From Nocardioides kongjuensis (GTDB lineage: Bacteria; Actinomycetota; Actinomycetes; Propionibacteriales; Nocardioidaceae), in NCBI RefSeq assembly GCF_013409625.1, contig NZ_JACCBF010000001.1:868001-932000 (forward strand): a stretch of 64,000 nucleotides of DNA, read 5' to 3'. How positions within the stretch are numbered: the first letter of the stretch is position 1; every line of letters starts with the position of its first letter. Positions 59,913 to 64,000 of the stretch are shown here, one piece after another. The notes under the pieces were generated by a model, which did no database searches, had not been told where the DNA came from, and saw nothing but the letters and a program-made list of their open reading frames with translations. The position numbers and the translations under genes are program-made.

Positions 59913-61298
59913 TCAGCCGATGAGGACGGTTCGGACGTTGGTGAACTCCACCGCGCCGGCCTCGCCGAGCTCGCGGCCGTAGCCGGACTGCTTGACGCCG
60001 CCGAACGGCAGCCGGGGGTCGGAGGCGGTGGTGGCGTTGATGAACAGCGCGCCGGAGGCGATCCGCCGTCCCACCGCGAGCGCGCGTGCGGTGTCGGCCG
60101 ACCACACGCTCGCCCCCAGACCGTACGGCGTGGCGTTGGCGAGCTCGACGGCTTCGTCGTCGGTGCCGAATCCGATCACTGCGGCCGCAGGGCCGAACGT
60201 CTCCTCGGCCATGACCGGCATGTCGAGGCTGACGGCACTCAGGACGGTGGGGGCGTACCAGGCTGGCCCATTGTCCAGGTGGTGGCCGCCGGTGAGCACC
60301 TTCGCGCCGAGCGCGACGGAGTCCTCCACTTGCCGGGCGAGCTGCTCGGCGAGGTCGGCGCGGGCCATGGGGCCGATCCGCGTGGACTCAGAGGCGGGGT
60401 CGCCGATCTCGAGCTCGGCGACGGCGTCGGCGAAGCGGCGTGCGAATTCGTCGACGAGGGAATCGTGCACGATGAAGCGCTTCGCGCACAGGCACGACTG
60501 GCCGGTGTTGAGGAAGCGTCCGGCGACGGCCTTGGGCACAACGGTGTCCAGGTGGGCGTCTTCGAGGACGACGAACGGATCGGACCCGCCCAGTTCCAGC
60601 AGGCTCTTCTTGGCTGCCCGGCCCGCGCTCGCCGCGACGGCGGAGCCGGCCCGGTTGCTTCCCGTGAGCGTCACGGCGGCGACGCGGTCATCGCTGATGA
60701 TCCGGTCGACGGTCTTCGGGACGTCGGGCTCGGCCACGACCAGCGTGCGGAACGCGTCGGCGGGCAGGCCCGCGTCGCGCAGGACCTGCTCGATCGCCAG
60801 CGCGGTGCCGGTGACGTTGGGGGAGTGCTTGAGGAGCGCGCTGTTGCCGGCCATGAGGGTGGGGGCGGCGAACCGGAACACCTGCCAGAACGGGAAGTTC
60901 CACGGCATGATCGCCAGCACCACGCCCAAGGGCTCGTGGGTCACCCAGCTGCGGGTGCCGGAGGCCACGACCTCGCGGTCGGCGAGCACCACAGGCGAGG
61001 TGTCCGCGTAGTACTCGCACACCCAGGCGCACTTCTCGACCTCGGCGAGCGCCTCGGTGATCGGCTTGCCCATCTCGGCGGTGGCCAGCGCCGCGAGTTC
61101 GTCGGCGCGGGCCCGCAACAGCGAGGCGGTGCCCCGGAGGATGACGGCCCGTTGCTCGATCGGCACGGCGGCCCACTGCACCTGCGCGCTCGCGGTGCGC
61201 TCGAGGATGTCGTCGATCACCTCGGGCGTCATGGGGTCATAGGAGGCGAGGGGCTCTCCGGTGGCGGGGTTGATCGTGGTGATCGGGTCAGCAGCCAC
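59913..61298 (-). CDS. Aldehyde dehydrogenase (succinate-semialdehyde-dehydrogenase-like)
   Basis: 461 residues from GTG 61298, with GGAGAGGA upstream. MPWNFPFWQVFRFAAPTLMAGN, LTGSNRAGSAVAASAGRAAKK, LLELGGSDPFVVLEDA (general-base Glu) and NTGQSCLCAKRF (catalytic Cys) are the ALDH core. It oxidises an aldehyde using NAD(P). It overlaps the CoxG-like gene by 11 bases. Confidence 0.92.
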   Translation of the reverse strand: MAADPITTINPATGEPLASYDPMTPEVIDDILERTASAQVQWAAVPIEQRAVILRGTASLLRARADELAALATAEMGKPITEALAEVEKCAWVCEYYADTSPVVLADREVVASGTRSWVTHEPLGVVLAIMPWNFPFWQVFRFAAPTLMAGNSALLKHSPNVTGTALAIEQVLRDAGLPADAFRTLVVAEPDVPKTVDRIISDDRVAAVTLTGSNRAGSAVAASAGRAAKKSLLELGGSDPFVVLEDAHLDTVVPKAVAGRFLNTGQSCLCAKRFIVHDSLVDEFARRFADAVAELEIGDPASESTRIGPMARADLAEQLARQVEDSVALGAKVLTGGHHLDNGPAWYAPTVLSAVSLDMPVMAEETFGPAAAVIGFGTDDEAVELANATPYGLGASVWSADTARALAVGRRIASGALFINATTASDPRLPFGGVKQSGYGRELGEAGAVEFTNVRTVLIG

Positions 61299-61986
61299 GA
61301 CGCACCGTCCTCTCCAGAACTCGGTTCTTGCCGTACAGGTAGCCGATGACCAGGCCGGCGAGGCCGACAAGGGCGGGACGGGCCACGTTCTTGACCGCGT
61401 CCGAGCCCAGAAGCAGGCCCATGGCGTCGAGGCCGTCGTCGTTGGGGGTGAAGGCCGGCGCCGTGGCCGCGGCGGTGGTCGGGCCCGCGGTCGCGTGACT
61501 GCTCGCTGCGGGCGTGATGGCCGGGGTGGGCGTGGCGGTGGCGCCGGCGCTGATCATCTGGGACAGGTTGTCGGCGAACTGGGCCAGCATCCGGTTGCTG
61601 ACGTCCTTCATGACGCCGCCGCCGAACTGGGCGGCCTTGCCGGTGACGTTGAGGTCGGTGACCACGTGCACACCGGTCGTTCCGCCCTGCTCGGTGAGTG
61701 CGGCGGTCACGGTGGCCTGGGCGCCGCCGTTGCCCTTGGCGTCACGGCCCTGCGCGCGGATCACCGCTCGTCGGGCTTCGGGGTCCTTCTCGATCAGCTC
61801 GCCGTCGCCGCGGAAGGTCATGGAGATCGGGCCGAGCTTGATCTTCATCCCGCCTTCGAAGCTGTCGCCGTCGACGGAGGTGATCACCGCTCCGGGCATG
61901 CAGGGCGCGATGCGCTGGACGTCGACGAGCAGGTCGAAGGCCTGGTCGGCGGGGACGGGGACGGTGAAGTCGTGGACGAGCTCCAT
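61288..61986 (-). CDS. CoxG-like SRPBCC protein with a C-terminal membrane anchor
   Basis: 232 residues. The N-terminal 150 residues have the CoxG/SRPBCC pattern: MELVHDFTVPVPADQAFDLL, DVQRIAPCMPGAVITSVDGD and FEGGMKIKLGPISMTFRGDGE. An alanine/proline-rich linker leads to a single helix (PALVGLAGLVIGYLYG, about residues 207-222). No CO-dehydrogenase genes are visible, so it may assist another membrane-associated oxidoreductase. Confidence 0.8.
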   Translation of the reverse strand: MELVHDFTVPVPADQAFDLLVDVQRIAPCMPGAVITSVDGDSFEGGMKIKLGPISMTFRGDGELIEKDPEARRAVIRAQGRDAKGNGGAQATVTAALTEQGGTTGVHVVTDLNVTGKAAQFGGGVMKDVSNRMLAQFADNLSQMISAGATATPTPAITPAASSHATAGPTTAAATAPAFTPNDDGLDAMGLLLGSDAVKNVARPALVGLAGLVIGYLYGKNRVLERTVRRGC

Positions 61987-62021
61987 GGGTGCCTCTCTTG
62001 GCTCGTGGGTTCGCGGGGCGG

Positions 62022-62726
62022 TCAGGTGCGGTCGCCGGGCAGGTCAGCGAGGGGGTCGAAGGCCTGGATCCGGGGCGTGTCGGATCCGGTGAGCGTGATC
62101 TGGACTCCGGTGACGTAGGCGGGTTCACCGGAGTCGGCGCCGGTGGCGTGGTGGAGCACGGCGCGCAGCACCGGCGAGTGGGTGACTCCGATGACGGTGG
62201 TCGAGCTCATCGGTCCGGGATCGGTCAGGCTCGCGGCGAACCGGAGCAGGCGGGTCGCGACGTCGTGTGCGGTGTCGCCGGGAGGGTTGGCGTCGCGCAG
62301 CCACCAGCCGATGCGGTCGGTGTGCGAGATGAAGGTGGACCACCACTCGCTGGCCTCGGCCTCGGTCTCGGTCATCCCCGGGATCTGCTCCGCCAGCGCA
62401 GCGTGGGAACTGACCATGTTGACGCGTGTGCCGGCGAGGTAGAGGTCGGGATTGCGCAGCGCGAAGCTCTCGACGGGCTCGCCGGTGCGGTCCTGGTCGC
62501 CGATGCCGCGGCAGAGAGCCTCGGCGGTCTCGCGGGTTCGGCGGGTCCCGCCGAACAAGACGGTGAACCGGCCGTCGATCCCGCCCAGCACCTTGCCGGT
62601 GCGCTCCGCGTGGGTCAGGCCGGGCTCGGTCACGGGGACGTCTCCGCGGTGGGAGGCGACCTCCCCGTGGCGCAGGAGGACCAGCCGCGCGGCTCGGGTC
62701 ACCGTCTTGTTCGAGGACATGCTCAT
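62022..62726 (-). CDS. Histidine phosphatase family protein
   Basis: 234 residues. The phosphatase signature LVLLRHGEVASHRGD (R19-H20-G21) and a second catalytic histidine in VIGVTHSPVLRAVL are present, with TRRTRETAEAL. ATG 62726; ATG 62720 is also possible. Substrate unknown; housekeeping role within the catabolic operon is unclear. Confidence 0.83.
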   Translation of the reverse strand: MSMSSNKTVTRAARLVLLRHGEVASHRGDVPVTEPGLTHAERTGKVLGGIDGRFTVLFGGTRRTRETAEALCRGIGDQDRTGEPVESFALRNPDLYLAGTRVNMVSSHAALAEQIPGMTETEAEASEWWSTFISHTDRIGWWLRDANPPGDTAHDVATRLLRFAASLTDPGPMSSTTVIGVTHSPVLRAVLHHATGADSGEPAYVTGVQITLTGSDTPRIQAFDPLADLPGDRT

Positions 62727-62740
62727 GACGCTGGGCGTTC

Positions 62741-63034
62741 TCAGACGTCGATGGTGGTGTAGGTCTTGACGGCCCGCTCCTCGAGGTACTCCAGGATGTA
62801 GCCGAAGACCTTCTCCTGGAAGTGCGGGGTGGCCTTGTGGGCTTCGTAGGCCGCCTCGTCGACGTACTGCTCGTAGAGGAAGAAGACGCGTGGCTCCTCG
62901 GGGTTGACCTGGGCCTGGTAGAAGAGGTTGCCCTCCTCGGCCCGGGACGGCGGAGTCATCTCCTTGATGACGTCCTCGACGCGCTTCTCCTCGCCTTCCT
63001 TGGCCGTCCAGGTTGCGGCGACGACGAATGCCAT
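62741..63034 (-). CDS. ABM-family (antibiotic biosynthesis monooxygenase-like) protein
   Basis: 97 residues with the ABM ferredoxin-like pattern: FVVAATWTAKEGEEKRVEDV, EEGNLFYQAQVNPEEPRVFF and YEQYVDEAAYEAHKATPHFQ. YgiN-type members oxidise quinols. It lies in the fumarylacetoacetate-type operon and could act on an aromatic intermediate. Confidence 0.85.
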   Translation of the reverse strand: MAFVVAATWTAKEGEEKRVEDVIKEMTPPSRAEEGNLFYQAQVNPEEPRVFFLYEQYVDEAAYEAHKATPHFQEKVFGYILEYLEERAVKTYTTIDV

Positions 63035-63112
63035 GGTGTTCCTCTTTCCGTTTTCTATTTCTTGGTGGGAATCGTGGGCCGCGCCGGGTGCGGGCGGCGG
63101 TGGTTGGGCGGG

Positions 63113-63961
63113 TCAGGTGGGTCGCTGTCCGACGCGGTTGCGGAGGATGCCGATGCCGCTGGCTTCCATCTCGATGAGGTCGCCGGGCTGGACCCAGCGG
63201 TCGAGCTCGAGGCCGGATCCGCCAGTGGCTGTGCCGCTGCCGAGGACCTCGCCGGCGCGCAGGGTCAGGTCCTGTGAGGTGTAGGCGATCATCGCCTCGA
63301 AGGTGTGGTGCATGTCCTTGGTGTTGGTGCCGCCCCAGCGTTCCCCGTTGATGCGGACCTCGAGGTCGACGTCGTGGGGATCGAGTTCGTCGGCGGTGAC
63401 GATGCAGGGACCGAGGATGTTGGAGCCGTCCCAGTCCTTGGCCTTGCACGGCCCCATCCCGACGGGCAGCTCCCTGGTCTGCACGTCCCGGGCCGACATG
63501 TCGTTCCAGATGGTGTAGCCGAACACGTGGTCCAGAGCCTGGGCTTCGGTGATGCCGCGTCCCGGTCGTCCGATGATCGCGGCGAGCTCGAGCTCGTGAT
63601 CCAGCTTCTCGGTGTACGAGGGCCACGGGATCTCTTCGTCGGGCCCGATCACGGTGTCGGGGAGGCCCTTGTAGTGAGCCGGCACGGAGTACCACTCCGA
63701 GGGGATCTCCTTGCCGAGGCCGGCGAACGCGTTGATCAGGTGGCCCTCGAAGGCGAGGAAGTCGCGAATCGTCCGCGGCCGCAGGGGGGCGAGCAGGCGT
63801 ACGGCGCCCACCTCGCCGGCCTTGCGGGTCTGGCCGTGGGGTGCGCCGGCCTCGATGAAGGCGACCATGTCGCCCTCGAAGCCGACGTCGACGACCTCGC
63901 CGTCGTCGAGGTATCCGATCCGGGCCCTGGTGGGGGTGTCGGCGTAGGTCACATACTTCAT
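63113..63961 (-). CDS. Fumarylacetoacetate hydrolase family protein
   Basis: 282 residues. The FAH core has DHELELAAIIGRPGRGITEA, GYTIWNDMSARDVQTRELP, MGPCKAKDWDGSNILGPCIV and VLGSGTATGGSGLELDRW. Members hydrolyse C-C bonds or isomerise ring-cleavage products of aromatic compounds such as gentisate or homogentisate. GAGGAGG precedes the ATG; the start overlaps the upstream stop (ATGA). Confidence 0.9.
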   Translation of the reverse strand: MKYVTYADTPTRARIGYLDDGEVVDVGFEGDMVAFIEAGAPHGQTRKAGEVGAVRLLAPLRPRTIRDFLAFEGHLINAFAGLGKEIPSEWYSVPAHYKGLPDTVIGPDEEIPWPSYTEKLDHELELAAIIGRPGRGITEAQALDHVFGYTIWNDMSARDVQTRELPVGMGPCKAKDWDGSNILGPCIVTADELDPHDVDLEVRINGERWGGTNTKDMHHTFEAMIAYTSQDLTLRAGEVLGSGTATGGSGLELDRWVQPGDLIEMEASGIGILRNRVGQRPT

Positions 63962-64000
63962 CGGGCGGCCTCCTCGATGGCGTCGATGATCTTCAGGTAG
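63958..64000 (-). CDS. C-terminal end of an upstream operon gene (truncated by window)
   Basis: Only the last 13 residues, YLKIIDAIEEAAR, followed by TGA are visible; the gene continues beyond the right edge. Its stop overlaps the FAH start. The function cannot be told. Confidence 0.6.
   Translation of the reverse strand, partial: YLKIIDAIEEAAR

Noticed and set aside
61288..61986. Carbon monoxide dehydrogenase operon suggested by the CoxG-like gene
   Set aside because: No coxSML-like genes in the window; the surrounding genes fit aromatic or aldehyde catabolism.

Overview
The window is a very GC-rich (about 70% or more), densely coded chromosomal segment from an actinobacterium. F420-dependent LLM oxidoreductases, DUF5994 and DUF6326 proteins, GAF-ANTAR regulators and a RelZ-like alarmone synthetase together suggest Nocardioides or a relative (Nocardioidaceae); this assignment is inferred. 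I see no tRNA, rRNA, CRISPR array or prophage. The only mobile element is one IS256-family insertion sequence.

Layout: 1-7.1 kb holds nitrogen-compound catabolism and uptake (M20 amidohydrolase, aspartate ammonia-lyase, LysR regulator; opposite strand: amidase, DUF3311 protein and sodium:solute symporter). 7.2-12.9 kb holds a tandem Lrp regulator, a DUF1801 protein, a DUF429-(p)ppGpp synthetase fusion resembling RelZ, a TetR/LLM oxidoreductase pair and a spermidine-synthase-like protein. 12.9-20.5 kb is the most coherent locus: a six-gene minus-strand operon (DUF2877, ankyrin protein, FdrA, DUF1116, NCS1 permease, CMP/dCMP-type deaminase) divergent from carbamate kinase, with two TGGTATACCA palindromes between them. 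FdrA-DUF1116-DUF2877 plus carbamate kinase matches the E. coli AllF-AllG-AllH-AllK set (oxamate carbamoyltransferase plus kinase), so the locus probably imports a purine- or pyrimidine-like compound, deaminates it, and recovers carbamoyl phosphate as ATP.

20.5-37.4 kb is a mixed block: LLM oxidoreductase, hemerythrin, arylamine N-acetyltransferase, acyltransferase, BBE-type oxidase, cupin, GPH transporter, a second tandem Lrp regulator beside an M28 peptidase and a lipase-like hydrolase, a trypsin-like protease with no visible signal peptide, a two-component system, and SDR, SnoaL-like and MerR genes. At 37.5-38.9 kb an intact IS256-family element with 9-bp target duplications interrupts a small CsbD-like reading frame.

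39.3-51.5 kb holds two catabolic clusters, each controlled by a TetR regulator with a palindromic or repeated operator: old-yellow-enzyme, SDR, MDR, two paralogous hydrolases and a CrtA-like protein; then GMC oxidoreductase, enoyl-CoA hydratase, hydrolase and acyl-CoA synthetase. The substrates are probably cyclic or unsaturated ketones, sterols or terpenoids (inference). 51.9-58.3 kb is a sensory and stress module with three DUF5994 paralogues, a LapA-type protein, a previously easy-to-miss 51-residue membrane protein, a LuxR regulator with a degenerate receiver, two GAF-ANTAR proteins and a fatty-acid desaturase. 59.0-64.0 kb is a minus-strand catabolic operon (fumarylacetoacetate-hydrolase family, ABM monooxygenase, histidine phosphatase, CoxG-like, aldehyde dehydrogenase, MBL-fold hydrolase) that continues past the right edge.

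Recurrent habits are four-base start/stop overlaps (ATGA, GTGA) within operons, convergent genes that overlap at their 3' ends, and several start codons placed 6-7 bases after a TANNNT-like hexamer, as expected for leaderless mRNAs.
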